A stretch of DNA of 64,000 nt from Xestospongia muta (GCA_963693285.1 OY848917.1:30825245-30889244); one strand, 5' to 3'. Positions 1 through 11,700 are shown, counted from the first letter of the stretch. The notes: generated by a model not told the origin, from the letters alone. Numbers and translations: made by a program.

Positions 1-60
1 ATAATTAATATGTTGCTAAAAAAATAATGTGATATTAGTTTTGAAATATAAGTTTAAGCT

Positions 61-520
61 AACTTAGTTTAGATACACAATATCAATAAATTAAAAGAAA
101 ATTTTTTAAATTATATATAATTGAAAATTGGCAATTATAAATATTTTAAAGAATGCCTTCTTATTTTTTCTCATCTATATTAATGGTAACTGCATTACAT
201 CTTAGAAGAAGAGAAGGAAAAACATTTTCTACACATGTTCTTTTGTATCACAGCTTGTTTGAAAACCAGTTATCATTTTAAATAGTTAAAATCATGATTA
301 ATACATACAACCTGTCAATGATAGTGTGTGTCTGCACATATTTACAATTGATATCAATGATTATAGTTATCAAACAAGCTGCGATACATAGAAACACAAG
401 TAGGAAATGTTTTTCCTGCTTTTCTTCTAAAATTTTTTACAGTTGACATAAATATGAGACCAAATTCTGTAGTACATGTTTTCTTTTAGTTTATTGACAT
501 TGTGTATCTAACACATAGTT
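61..520. repeat. Large imperfect palindrome, MITE/foldback-like
   Basis: The left arm (about 61-264) matches the reverse complement of the right arm (about 368-520). Blocks such as AGATACACAATRTCAATAAA near the outer ends and GAAAAACATTTYCTAC further in pair across a spacer of about 100 bases. There is no coding potential, and it resembles a non-autonomous foldback or MITE. I could not fix a target-site duplication. From 521 to 1299 the sequence is AT-rich and I see no gene. Confidence 0.7.
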
Positions 521-1299
521 ATAACCATAAAAATACAAGTGTGAGTGAAATTATATATGATGACAATCTTGAACATGTTAAACCCTATACCCCAATGTTT
601 AATGTTGAATAAGTAAGGGCTATCATTATATTATACTACCACAACTTTTGGTATTGACAGCAACTACATTACAGGTGTGAAGAGAGGATATTACTCTGTG
701 CATATAGCAAATTCAGTGGTTTCAATGATGCATATTTTGCTACCAGAGCTTCATGTTTCAGTGTTATTTTTGCAAAGATAAAGAGGATAATTTATGAAAT
801 GAAATCGGTCAATAATATGGTAACTAGAAAACTCAAACAAGCATCTCATTTTATAATTAATGTGATATTGACAGTCATAGATTAAATGAGTATTCAACAA
901 ATAATATCATTTTATTACAACTCCATAATATATCCATAATTCAAGCAATATGCAAAACAAAATTATAGTGCCTTACCATTATATTATTTATTACATTTAT
1001 AATCAATTTTACTCCTTAGTTCTTCTAATTATGTTGTTGTTTAGATCATATTATCTATTAGCACACCACTTGACAAGACAGCTGTCACTTTCTTAGTGTC
1101 AAACATGGTACAAAAAGAGTTAACATTACTTTCGGTGTTTTCAGTGTTTGCAAAAACAACTTCACTTTTTTCACATCACATGTTACAAATGTTTCCTTGT
1201 TTATTTCAAGCTATTTAAGCATTAATTGTGGACCATACAAGTATCAATTCCAAAATTAAATTCTCATATACAATAATTATAGGACCTTAATTTTTAAAA

Positions 1300-1584
1300 A
1301 TGAAATCCTTATTTTTTGCAACAGGTTTTGTGTTGGTTTTGAATGCTGCTGTTGTTTTATCTACATCACCACCAATAATGGAACCGCGTTTTCTAATACC
1401 AGGTATTGAGGCTGATGATTTTGGTTATGAGACACAAGGGGGTGACTGTTATATCACAGCAGATGATGACTTTTTGTGCGGTGGATCATGTGTATCTTAT
1501 AGTGAAGGTGAAGTATGCTATATCACTATAACAGGGAAATTTATATGTGGAGGAACTTGTGCTGCTGAACCAATTTTGTATTAA
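1300..1584 (+). CDS. Small putative secreted cysteine-rich peptide (94 aa)
   Basis: The 94-residue ORF starts with a short basic N-terminus and a hydrophobic stretch (residues 4-20) that looks like a signal peptide. An acidic region follows, then two copies of one motif: C50-x9-C60-G-G-x-C64 and C73-x9-C83-G-G-x-C87, each opening with CYIT. Six evenly patterned cysteines suggest a disulfide-stabilised extracellular peptide. I do not recognise the family and assign no function. It converges with the 3' end of the minus-strand ankyrin-Roc gene. A possible polyadenylation signal, AATAAA, lies near 1789. It could also be a terminal exon of a larger gene, since no promoter was identified. Confidence 0.55.
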   Translation: MKSLFFATGFVLVLNAAVVLSTSPPIMEPRFLIPGIEADDFGYETQGGDCYITADDDFLCGGSCVSYSEGEVCYITITGKFICGGTCAAEPILY

Positions 1585-2355
1585 ATTCAAAGTATAATGC
1601 TATATTATAATTGTTTGATAAATCTATTTACCATTTCTTTTCATATGATATTTTAAAATAATGAATCTAATCATACATTTAAAAGAAAGAATATATTAAA
1701 AGAATGCTGACTCTAGAAGCTACAGGTATTTCTTAAAATCGAATAACTCAATGAACTCTCTAAACACTAAAAATGAATTCTGTTCATGTAATAAAGCTGA
1801 CTTTACAAAAGTAACTCATTTCCAAATTTAGTTTCCTTCAATTGCACTTCATTCACGCATCCTTCAATATCAATTTATTATAGTCCACTTTAAGGAAATC
1901 TTAAGGAAATTAACGCAAACCTCATTCATGCGTCTAAATAATATCTCCACCCTTAGCCAATGAACATCTCATCAAAAGAAACAAGGGAAGAAACTACTTA
2001 CATAAACTCATGCAAAAAGTCTCACCCTCTTCATACAAACATTTTGATACCAGATCTCCTGAAAATGACTATTAAATGTATCAGCAAAAACTAAAGGCTA
2101 GATAACTTAAAGATATCTATATAAAAGTGATATACCACACTACATGTCCATATAAACTCTTTAATGACGTGACAATAATATTAGAGCAAGCAAATTTATA
2201 TTTACATTATATATATATATATATATTACTGTAGGCTTGTGATCAAAATCATGTCTTAAAACATTGAATTGTTTCAGTATACAAGAAGTCTTAAAGAATA
2301 ACATTATAATCAAGCATGAAAAAAATTTCGAGCCTCTTGAAAAAATTCTGCCCAG
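1585..2355. other. Non-coding stretch with (AT)n microsatellite
   Basis: AT-rich sequence with no credible exon. An AT dinucleotide run lies at about 2206-2227. Small ORFs on both strands here lack recognisable domains. Confidence 0.6.
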
Positions 2356-2804
2356 TACCGTAGGACGGGTTTCATTTGCGCAGTTAAACAAATGCGAATC
2401 TAACGATTGCATAATGCTAGACGGCCAGCCACACCCTCAATCATAGCAAGAGGTGTGGTTTCTGAGAACGTGGCCGTGAATGGCAAGTCAGAGTTCGAGT
2501 GCCTCGATGATGTTGGAGAGTGTGGTGCGTGCCATCATATTTATAAACGTATATGGACCCCGTGTTTGGAGAGAAGTTACATATAAAAATCGAAGAAGAT
2601 AACCATCATGATGCTAGAGTAGCTGAGTTACAAAAGATGGCATTGTGGTAGGCCACCTACCTCAAGAACCAGCTGGAACAGTTTGGTATTTCTTGAATCG
2701 AGGCGGTAGTGGATTGTGTGAATTGCGTAATTTATTCACTGCGATCATTTGATTGCGAGTTTTAGACAAACTCGCAATTCGCAATCAAAACCCGTCCTAC
2801 GGTA
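2356..2804 (+). mobile_element. Non-autonomous element with TACCGTAGGACGGGTTT ends carrying a broken HIRAN-like ORF
   Basis: Terminal inverted repeats begin TACCGTAGGACGGGTTT at 2356 and end with its reverse complement at 2804, and similarity continues inward to ATTTGCG/ATTGCG. The 449-base interior has no transposase. On the plus strand, in three frames separated by small shifts, it encodes pieces resembling a HIRAN domain: HHIYKRIWTP (about 2532-2562), then a GEKLHIKIEEDNHHDARVAELQ-like part split over frames, then VVGHLPQEPAGTVWYFL (about 2648-2698). HIRAN domains bind DNA ends in helicases such as HLTF; stand-alone copies occur in repeat families of marine invertebrates. Target duplication could be TA but is not certain. 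Confidence 0.65.
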
Positions 2805-3023
2805 ATTGAGGACTACTTAGTTGTTTGCAATTTTCTTTGAATTCAATGAGCTTTAGAGAAAAGTTATTACTATAAAAGCACACAACAACAAAATAGTGAA
2901 TACAAAAGGATTTTCAATGTTGTCTAAACAATTAAATCTATATCATAGCAAAAATAAACTCATAATGTTAATGTTGTTTAATTTTAATAAAAAACACAGA
3001 TAATTGACAATAATAGTCAAAGT

Positions 3024-3400
3024 TTAGAAGAGATGACATTTCTTTTTACGATCTTCGGATGCTTGGACAATGTCAGTCACATGTTCATACTTAGAACATA
3101 CCTCAGGTTTTGCTAAAAACATTCGAATCTTAACAGCAGTTGACTTATGGTTGACAATGGGACTCTCAATTGCAGCAATAATGGTTTCCCACGTAACTTC
3201 AGTAACCATGCTAGTCATCCAGCTTTTGATGACTTTGAAAAGCTTATGGCCATTGTCTTGATTGCTTCTTTCACAATCTTCTAAAACTCTTTCTTCAACT
3301 TCAAGGGCGAGTCCTATTTTGTGCCATTCATAATCTATATCAGCTAACAAAGTGAGTAGATCAGTGCGGTTAGGTTTTTGTTTCAAAACATGTGATATGT
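3024..3400 (-). CDS. Death-domain terminal exon of the ankyrin-Roc-COR gene, with CaaX-like tail
   Basis: This is the last exon of the minus-strand gene. The acceptor TTTTGTTTTGTAG precedes position 3400. Phase 1 joins G from the previous exon to AC, giving Asp. About 124 residues follow: a Death domain (LLTLLADIDYEWHKIG, then L-E-x-C-x-R, K-L-F-K-V-I-K-S-W and TWETIIAAI), which normally packs against another Death domain in signalling complexes. The protein ends DRKKKCHLF. KKKC followed by three residues with final Phe is a plausible prenylation box next to a basic patch. An ATTAAA lies shortly downstream (near 2985). The paralogue at 61459 has the same exon, phase and ending type. Confidence 0.85.
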
Positions 3401-3527
3401 CTACAAAACAAAATCATTTTAATATGTTTCACATTTTATAATGCCACTGTCTTAACATATAGTTTTAAATTAACATAATAATCCTTTTATAATGTATGTA
3501 TTAGATATTAAATTAAAATCATATTAC

Positions 3528-5603
3528 CTTCTTGCTTAATGTTTTCAGCACCAACATTTTTAATCCATGGGTACTGGCGTGATTGGTTAATTGCAACAGT
3601 TGACATGACATCTCTGCAACAAGTGAGGGTCACTTGGTCTTCATCTAGACGACAAAGATGATTGCTTGGAGATGAACAGATTGAGCAGATAAAGCGCTCT
3701 TGAGGTATCGATAAGATCGGTTTATACTGAAATTTCTTGACAACTGCATTTATACCTTCCAAAATAGAGGATCGAATAGCTGGGCACTTTTCTGGACGTC
3801 CAGAATAATATATCTCCAGCCAATATATGGCATCAACTAGCAAAATTGCACCTCCCAGGTCAAGACATGCAAGACGAATAGCATTGCGATACTGCCGAGA
3901 TTCTTTATGAATGTCTGTTGGTCGGTAGAGATCAAAATTGGGTGAGACTTGTCGCTTAAGGAGATTCACAACTAGAGCAGGAAAAACTCCTTGAGGAAGT
4001 GGTTTTGTTTCCCAGGTCAAAACAAGAGAGTCCATGTTCCTCAAAAATGGACGCCTGATATCTTCTAGGTGATCTGATGTAGGAAGAACACTGGGAATAA
4101 AAAACTTTCCTTTCACAGGTAGGGGTGCAATTATAAAAATATCCTCCATTAATCTCAGGAAATCATCAGCTGTAAACTCGGCAGTAAATCCCTCTGAGAG
4201 ACGATCAAAAATATCTCGTGTAAAAGTGCCTTCACTCTTAAGTTGATCGTGTGAGTCAGCAGGTAGAACGATATTCATTTTCCTTAAATGGTCAACAGCA
4301 TCAGCAAAAGAAATACTAATTAACTCAGACAACTTATCGAATAATGGTTGAGGGTGTAAGAACACTACATTAGGAAGGACTTTAGGGAAATATAAGAAAA
4401 CAGTCAGATCATGGTAGTACATGAGGGCTGATTCTACATCCCTTTGCTCCATCATTAATGCTCCTCCTATCTTCAAACACTGTTCTTTGCTTACAACCAT
4501 TGACCCACTCTTCTTTTGAAACTCTTCTAGATCCAAGTTAAACAAGAACCATCGAGCTGGTATGATAGCTTCAATGTAAGACTGGCAAACAATATTACGA
4601 ATTAAATTGGCCATTTGTTGTTCAGCTTCACCTCGGGCAATTGCGTTGATTGGAAAAATTACTTTTCTTGTACCATCACTATAATTGAGCCTCACATCAC
4701 GAAATCTGCTTAATGTCGACCACAGAACAGCATTTTTGTCATCTAAGGTCTCTCCAACACATTCATTTACCTTATCGTAGAATGTACCGAGAACAAGAAG
4801 AGAAGGTTTGTCGAAAGAACACTTGATGTGGATATTACGTAAATTTGGTTGATCAGATGACACTAGTGAACGAAACGATGATTCAAGAAGTTGCATGTTG
4901 GTTATCTGGCGTTCCACTGGTTGTCCAATTAGCTCACCTTTGAAGCTAAAATAAAATTTGGGACGATCTTCAAGCTTCTCATTTAATTTGAGTGTAAGTA
5001 TACTAACTGGGTTATATCGTAGCAGAGCCGGAGCTATGTCCAAAAACGCAGCTTGACCACCTGAATCCACCACATAAACCCAGTGTGACTGATAAAGTTC
5101 AGGGGACTCCTCTACAGTTGGCAAGATTTTAACAACTTCACTAGTAGCAGGAGATACAAGCTTAGGTGTTGACTGTTGTGGTGAAATGGATGACTTTGAT
5201 ACACTCTTAGCAGTAGCATGTGGAGCTCCGTCATCGTCATATGAAGATGAAGATTCATGCTCACCTCCACTTTTTGTTGTGACCTTTTTTGGGGAAGCCT
5301 CAACTCCATGTTTTATTTGTTTGGCTATCATATGTTTGACTGAGTGTGGGTTTACTTTATTCCATATTGGGCTAGAAGAATTGCCTGTTTCACCTCCTGC
5401 CACAAAACCAGTTGTACCAACCCTCCTTATTTCCGGTGTAGTGACTACTAATGTACTATGGTGTTCTTTTGGAGGAGGTTCATTAAGGAGAAGCTTCACA
5501 ACTGAAGACTTTCCAGTTGCAGGTGCTCCTGATGTAGCAAGCTTTGACCATTTTACTTTGACATGGCCTTCCTTGAGTGCTTTACGTACAACACCAGAAT
5601 AAT
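3528..5603 (-). CDS. Roc-like GTPase plus COR-like exon of an ankyrin-Death-domain protein
   Basis: This 691-codon internal exon is bounded by the acceptor TTCTTTTCAATAG (before 5603) and the donor AAG|GTAAT (3528/3527), both phase 1. In the inferred 985-residue protein it holds a P-loop GAPATGKS (194-201), a Ser/Asp-rich linker of about 140 residues, a switch-II-like DSGGQ (348-352), a GTFYDK motif at the G4 position (441-446), and a COR-like segment containing FLHPQPLFDKL (583-593). A CxxC-x5-HxC-x10-CC cluster (808-831) may bind zinc. DxGGQ followed by a COR-like region is typical of Roco GTPases, but no LRR or kinase is seen. The upstream ankyrin exon at 16903 ends in the matching phase, so the two are inferred to be spliced together across an 11-kb intron. 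The protein is probably a cytosolic or membrane-tethered signalling adaptor. Confidence 0.85.
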
Positions 5604-6889
5604 CTATTGAAAAGAAAGAAATACAAATAAAGACAAGCAAACATATTGCTCTTCTTATTAAAAGTAATTATTATACATAAAGTTAGTATATGTGATTAGT
5701 AAATTGGATAGAACATATAGTTAAAATGATTGCAATTGACACTGTTTAATTTCTAAGAGAATCAAGTTGAATTTTGTATAAATTAAGGTCCTAATGCTGC
5801 CTGATAATATCTAATTCTAAGACTAATTAGTAATTGCCTCTAACTCTATAGAGTAACTATGATCTAATCAAGTTAGGGCTATGTATACTTTACAAATACT
5901 ACACAAATACAATACAACAAAAGGAAGTGATGTAAACTAAGCACAAATTATTAACAACTCATAAAGTTATTACACTAAGTTATAATATTGAGTAATAACA
6001 CTTTAAGAATAAGAGTATAATAATAAAAAATGAGCAACTATTTCTTGGAATGCAAATATCGACAAACTTTAATATCTTCACATATAATGTTATGTTAGCT
6101 CTATGGCAGGCAAGATCATGCATAGGTTAAAGATGTATAGCCTAAAAGATGCCTAGAGTCTTCAAATAAATAGAAGTTAGCAAGTAGAGTCACTGAATAA
6201 ATATAACTGCATTAATGACACAAGTTTACATAGTTTAAATTATGGGTTTATATGTTGTCATGTGCAAGTGTACAAACTAAATACCTTGAGCGATACATAG
6301 ACTAGCAAGTAAGATTACATAAATTATTTACTACAACTGATTTTAATGAATATAGCAGAATATTACTGACATAAAGTGAAGTCTGGCTAAATTAAATAAA
6401 TTTTAATATATACAGCATTTATAACAAATGTTGCCAAAAACAATAAATAGGAGAACTAGTTGAAATCATCCCTTAAAACAATGAAATCATTCTTAATTTG
6501 GACTTAAATAGTGTCACAGATGCATACCAACCCTAATTGTCATTTTCAGAAAATTGGCTAAAAATTACAAAAGATGATAGGTGATTTAATGTATGTACAA
6601 ATGCAACAAATAGATTGTATTGTTGAGAATCGGGTACTGAAACTAAAAGCTGTTTATAAAAGATGATTGACCAGTTAAACATGCAACACTTGTAGTAGTT
6701 TAAACAAATGTTTGAATAGACTTGAGGTAAGTTGGGGTGATCAAGTAGCAAGATTATTTGCCAGAGAATATTATATAAGTAAGTCTTAATGATTTTTAAT
6801 ATACTTCTAAAAATGTGGATCTCACATACAAAAGCAGTTGTAAAATAGGGAAAGAATTGATGTCATGTAGAAATGGAATTATTGATCGT
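5604..6889. other. Intronic AT-rich sequence, nothing recognised
   Basis: First part of the 11.3-kb intron (5604-16902) of the minus-strand gene. No exon, RNA gene or clear repeat was recognised. A minus-strand ORF at 6533-6751 may be decayed LINE sequence but has no decisive motif. Confidence 0.5.
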
Positions 6890-7640
6890 CAATTTCTATT
6901 AATTGAATCATGCTTTAGAAGTTATGTACTAGATATAGTCATTCCACTTAAAGTCTGAAAAGATAACTACATCAAGGTATTTGAAGGTTCTCACTTCCTC
7001 GATGGACTTTTGAAAGATGGTCAGATACAAAGGAATATAACTATGTTTACATGAAATGGCCATAACATAGGACTCTTTGCAGTTCAATCTAAGCCATACT
7101 CTATCTACCTACACACAAAAGCAACAAAATTGTAGCTCATAGACTAGAATATATGAGCCATACTGTGACACCCAAATTAGTTGGAAAAGTTTCAGAGACA
7201 TATCCATTGATTACTACTCTCTGTAGTTGATGTCTTAAATGTGACTAAAACATAAAGTTGTGGTCAAAAATTCAATCGATTATAGTGAATGAATGGGTCC
7301 AAAATGTGAAACAGTATCAAAACTTTTATCAAGTCAAAAAAGACAGTTGACACAAAATTTCCACATTCAGTAAAGAATGCCCAGTCTCTGGTCATTGAAA
7401 GAAAAGCATCTTCATTTGAACATTTGAACTGAAATAAATTTAGAATTTTTTCCTCTTTCTAAGATTTCATGCAACTATTAAGGACTATTTTTTCAAACAC
7501 TTCAGAGACAATAAGTAGGATGATAGGATGAGACAAAAGTATGGGAATCTTTCTTATGAATGAGAATAATGTTAGATATCTTCTGACATTTAGGAAAACA
7601 CCAATGGAGAAAGAATAAATAGTTGTTAAGTACAGGATGG
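6890..7640 (-). mobile_element. Decayed non-LTR (LINE) reverse-transcriptase fragment
   Basis: Read on the minus strand through several frames, this stretch shows the usual order of LINE reverse-transcriptase blocks. An IHKKDSHTFVSSYHPI-like segment (about 7560-7515) is followed by VSEVFEKIVLNSCM, an FFDLIKV block (about 7345-7320, equivalent to FDLSKAFD), and VRTFKYLDVVIFSD (about 6995-6950, equivalent to FKYLGVxISxDL). Stops and shifts interrupt it. It lies in the intron of the ankyrin-Roc gene, in the same orientation. Confidence 0.6.
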
Positions 7641-8225
7641 TGCAATAGATGAAGAGGTGTTTTTCAGTAAGGTCAAGAGATTCCATTAGATCCACTAGTT
7701 TTTGCCTTTAAGGAGCCAAGTAGCACATCTAATGAATGATGGAAAAATTAGGGCTAGGAAATAGAGCATGTATATTACTATAAACCCAAGAAAGACTAGA
7801 CATAAAAAAATCTACTTAAAAGTTTTGCTTGTTATTTAGAAAAGTAAGCTACAAATGAACCTCAAGAAACAACAGGAGGGATGGTTGGACAACATACCAT
7901 GGGAGAGTTTAAGAACAATCCATATCAGTTCAAATGATGGATGACTATAAAAGTCAAAAACAAGCATAGTGCCCCTAACATGGACAACATCATCTCTTTT
8001 TCTACAGTGATCACATCTGAATGTCTAGAAACCAGGGATAGAACTTAATATTTATTATAGATTCATCCAGCCTTGATTCAGTATTTCCAATAATCTGACC
8101 ATCTTAGGCAACGACTTTAAGTTCAACAATCTTTGGACAGAGACTGCAAACATTATACAAGAGACAGAAGAAGTTTACTCAGCTTGTAAGTACAAAAGGA
8201 ACTCAATTTGAACATTTTTTTAAAA

Positions 8226-8335
8226 TGAAAAGTAGATTTGTAACAAGCTGGACAGTACCATGGTTAATCAGAATAAGATACAGTCACATAAGAAATGTGA
8301 TGCAAAATTTTAAAAAATCACAAATATTGCCTCAT
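8226..8335 (-). mobile_element. LINE-associated PHD-like finger fragment, copy 1
   Basis: The minus strand encodes a run ending SD*PWYCPACYKSTFHF, with DxPWYCPxC typical of the C-terminal half of PHD fingers. It sits upstream, in minus orientation, of the LINE reverse-transcriptase blocks, as expected if the element's leading ORF carried a PHD finger. A similar piece occurs in the opposite orientation at 13895-14010. Confidence 0.45.
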
Positions 8336-8439
8336 GATTGTTAATTGTTATTTTCTGTAAATACCACAAAGAATTTTTACGCCTCACAGTGTATCACTTT
8401 GTTTTTCATTATTCTTATAGCAAAAATAATAAAGTTACT

Positions 8440-8990
8440 TTTGTGTGAACAAAAATACTGTGACCATTTCACATATTTATAAGTTCAGTGGCACTCTATA
8501 CAAGGAAACAACATGAAGCAACATAGGATGACATTTAAAAATGGTAATAGGGCTGAAATTGGCTTGTGACACCAGAGGAACAAAAATAAATTATAAGGTG
8601 TGTGGCTAAATATGAGATCCTTATTGACAAAATTGAATTATTAAACTCTGTCACGAATTTAACCATTTGAGAAAATGTATCAATTACTGAGTCAGGTCTG
8701 TAGAAGTCTGACTTTATAGAAAAAAACACTTAGACAATAAGAGAGTACTAAAGGTAAATCTACAACACTCATTTCCTAAAACTAAGTTTTTTTGAAGCCT
8801 CTTGAACAAGAAACGCAACATTTTGAAAGGCAACATTGCAACAGGTGATTTTACAAAGTGGTCACTTTTCTTACAAACTTGTATTGGTGCTTGTCGTGGT
8901 TATTATTGCATAGTTCATTATGACTGCGATTATGTTTTAGGTGTACAATTTGATATCAATGAGCATGTATCAGACTTCATGTCAATATTC
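8440..8990 (+). repeat. Dispersed direct repeat, copy 1
   Basis: Matches 14175-14690 in the same orientation with visible conservation. Shared blocks include GTGAACAAAAATACT, ACAAGGARACAACATGAAG, TATTAAACTCTGT, TGTAGAAGTCT and CTACAACACTCA. There is no reading frame shared by both. It is probably part of an unidentified interspersed element. Confidence 0.65.
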
Positions 8991-9084
8991 TCTTGTTTTA
9001 CTGTCATGTTGCAATTAAGTGTCTTTGAATGTATTATTATAAATGTGATTGTTACAAAGCCAAGGATATTATGTTAGCAAAATA

Positions 9085-9460
9085 TGAAAAAATACAAGAG
9101 TTGAAGGCAGAGATGGAGAAATTATCTACTTACATCAAATGCCTCAAGTTGTACTTGACACAAACAATTTGGTTGCCAAAAAGAAGGTGGTCATGTCTTT
9201 GATTGTTGTAGAACCTACAAATGATACTATTCTTAGAGACTTGCTTTCCCTCTCAAATTTCATGACCAGCCCCTCAATAATCTTATTAGGACTTTAAAGT
9301 CTCATTTCTAGCCTTAGCTTATCGTCATTGTTCAACAGTTACATTCCATAAAAAAAAGACCAGTGCCATAGCAAAGGTATAGCTAATTATGTAGCTGAGT
9401 TAAGACATCTTGCAACTAACGTAATTTATGAAAAGTGAAGTCCAACACCATACTCACAAC
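9085..9460 (+). mobile_element. Ty3/gypsy Gag fragment (first of two in tandem)
   Basis: Plus-strand pieces in changing frames read MEKLSTYIKCLKLYLT and later KGIANYVAELRHLATN. These match the start and middle of K02A2.6-type Gag, where a WxxYxxRLxxYF block and a VATYVAELRxLA block are usual. A second Gag N-terminus starts at 9472, so this is the remnant of a separate copy joined head to tail. Confidence 0.6.
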
Positions 9461-9471
9461 ACCTTTTTTTA

Positions 9472-11700
9472 ATGAAGGGCCCAACTCAACTTGGACGTAG
9501 TAAAGGGAGATTAGACAAGATGGCTGTCCACAAGAGTATGGGAGAAATCTGCCATAATGAAGAGGAGCGGTTGACATACATGGAACGCCTCCAACTTTAT
9601 TGTATGGCTAGCGACGTCATTAATGACAAGAAATTGGCAGTTTTATTTAATGTTTGTGGTCCATTGACGTACAAACTAATGAAGAATTTAGCGACGTTTA
9701 GAAGTCGGTCTGATTTATCTTTTGTTCAGCTGTAGACTTAGTGAAGGAGCATTATACCCTGAAACCATCAGTAAATTGTCTAGAATTTTAAATTTTATTT
9801 GAGGCTACAACAGCCAGGAGAGACAGTGGCAACCTTTGTAGCTGAGCTGGGATGACTAGCCCAGTTTGTGAATGTTGGAAGATGTTAGACGACATGCTAC
9901 ATGATCGTTTAGTGTGAGGTATTCGACAACTAAGTATTCAACGATGACTGCTGGCTGAACCCACACTGACCCTGAAATGTGGTCTTGAACTGGTACTTGC
10001 AATGGAGTCAGCAGAGAGGGACACAGAGATATTCAGAGAACAGAGGCTAGTCCCACTAAGAGACAAGTTCAGATTTAAAGACTCTGTTTGTCATGGTTGG
10101 AACAAGAAGGGCAACCTGGTCAGATGTTGTAGAAATGCCCAAAGGAGGCCAAACAAGTCAAGTACAAACATTCATTAGGTGGTGGAAGACCCTATTTCTC
10201 AATTGTATACGTTACCCTCAAGTAAGACGAAACTGTTGAAGACAGTGGTTAATATTTATGGCAAAGAGGTTGAGATGGAGATTGACACAGGAGAATCAGT
10301 GTCACTGATGACACACAAAGAGTACAAGAGGCTATGGAGCCCAGTGAGTCGACAGCCACTATGTGCAACAGGAATAAATTGAAGATGTATACCGGAGAGA
10401 TGATTAAAATCTATGGAACTTGTGAACCATGGTCATGAACCATCAAGGAGATGAAGAGAGATTACCATTAGTTATTGTAGAGTCTGAAGGACTAATTTAC
10501 TCAGAAAAGACTGGTTGATAAAGTTGAAACTGGACTGGCACACGATCAATCAGGTCCGAGTGAAGGAAGGGTTAACAACACTCATTTCATGACATTTTTC
10601 AGAACGAACTAGGTACAATCAAAGGTGTATCTGCTAGGATTGTAGAAGAAGAGAGAGTCACTCCAAAATTTTGTTGTCCATGACTGGTACCGTTTGCACT
10701 CCGTTTGAAGGTAGATAAGGAACTAGAGAGACTATAGTCAATGAAAGTACAGGAAAAAGTGGATCTTGCAGACTGGGCAGCACCCATCATTCCAGTATTG
10801 AAGGATGATGAAAATGTTAGAATTTGTGGTGATTATAAAAGATGATAAAGCATCAATGGTGGACTTGTATCCACTCCAGAGTGGATGACCTTTTCACAGC
10901 AATGTCTGGGGGAGTGTCTTTTTCAAAGTTAGACTTATTACATGCGTATCTCCAACTACAATTAGAGAAGTCATTAAGGCAATATATCACAATAAACACC
11001 CACACTAGAGACTCCATAGATACACAAGGTTACCATTTGAAGTGTTGTCAGTACCAGGCATTTTCAACGAACCATGGATAACCTCCTACAAGGGATGCCA
11101 CATATCCTGGGATACCTTGACGACATAATGATCTCTGGCCAGTGGCCCCTTGTCGATCTAAGCATACTTTGATTCTTTTTTCTTAGAATTTTCATAGGGG
11201 GACCAATGGCTATCAGGAGTGATATGTCAAGTAAATGGTTTGGTATCATATGTAGTTAAGTTGACTGATGGATGTGAGTTAAAACGTTATGTTGATCATC
11301 TCTGATTTCGTTTGGATGAAGAAAAAATAGACCTCAGCCCAGCATCAGTTACTCAAACTGAGCCAAGACAAGAGTCAGTTAATTATGACCTAATTCAGAC
11401 AGAAACACGAATTCCCTGAACCTCAATTGAATGAACCAATTTGTCAGTTTACGTAGATCCTATCATCAAAGGAATTTTCCAGACTGGTATCATAATACTA
11501 TTTGATTTAGGTTTGATTGTACAATTGTTATTATGTATCTTTCTAAGGAAGAGATGTTGCAATAATGTGTTTATCATGTATATATTATGAATATCATTAT
11601 TGTTCCTGTTCCACCATAATTTTGTGCATACTATATAAGTGTCATATGGGTTGTATTATGAAAATGTTCTATATCTCTGCATCTCTATCTCAAGTCATCA
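9472..11700 (+). mobile_element. Decayed Ty3/gypsy retrotransposon (Gag-PR-RT, then integrase end)
   Basis: In order: Gag (9508-10070, HNEEERLTYMERLQLY near its start); a degenerate zinc knuckle (about 10088-10140); an aspartic protease with DTGE in place of DTGA (about 10285-10296); RT blocks RICGDYK (about 10815), FSKLDLLHAYLQLQL (about 10920-10965) and YLDDI (about 11115); then, after an internal deletion, the integrase C-terminus VVKLTDGCELKRYVDHL (about 11253-11303). The downstream region to about 11700 may be LTR. Many stops and frameshifts are present, so it is non-functional. It lies inside the host intron. Confidence 0.75.

Noticed and set aside
5186..5602. 138-codon plus-strand ORF
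   Set aside because: It is the exact antisense of the GTPase exon, whose reading has domain motifs and matching splice phases.
3024..5603. NLR (NACHT) identity for the GTPase exon
   Set aside because: The DSGGQ motif, the COR-like FLHPQPLFDKL and the absence of NACHT Walker B/sensor motifs favour a Roc-COR type.
7459..7695. Minus-strand ORF as an independent gene
   Set aside because: Its frame carries part of the LINE RT (VSEVFEKIVLNSCM) and is interrupted; it belongs to the LINE remnant.
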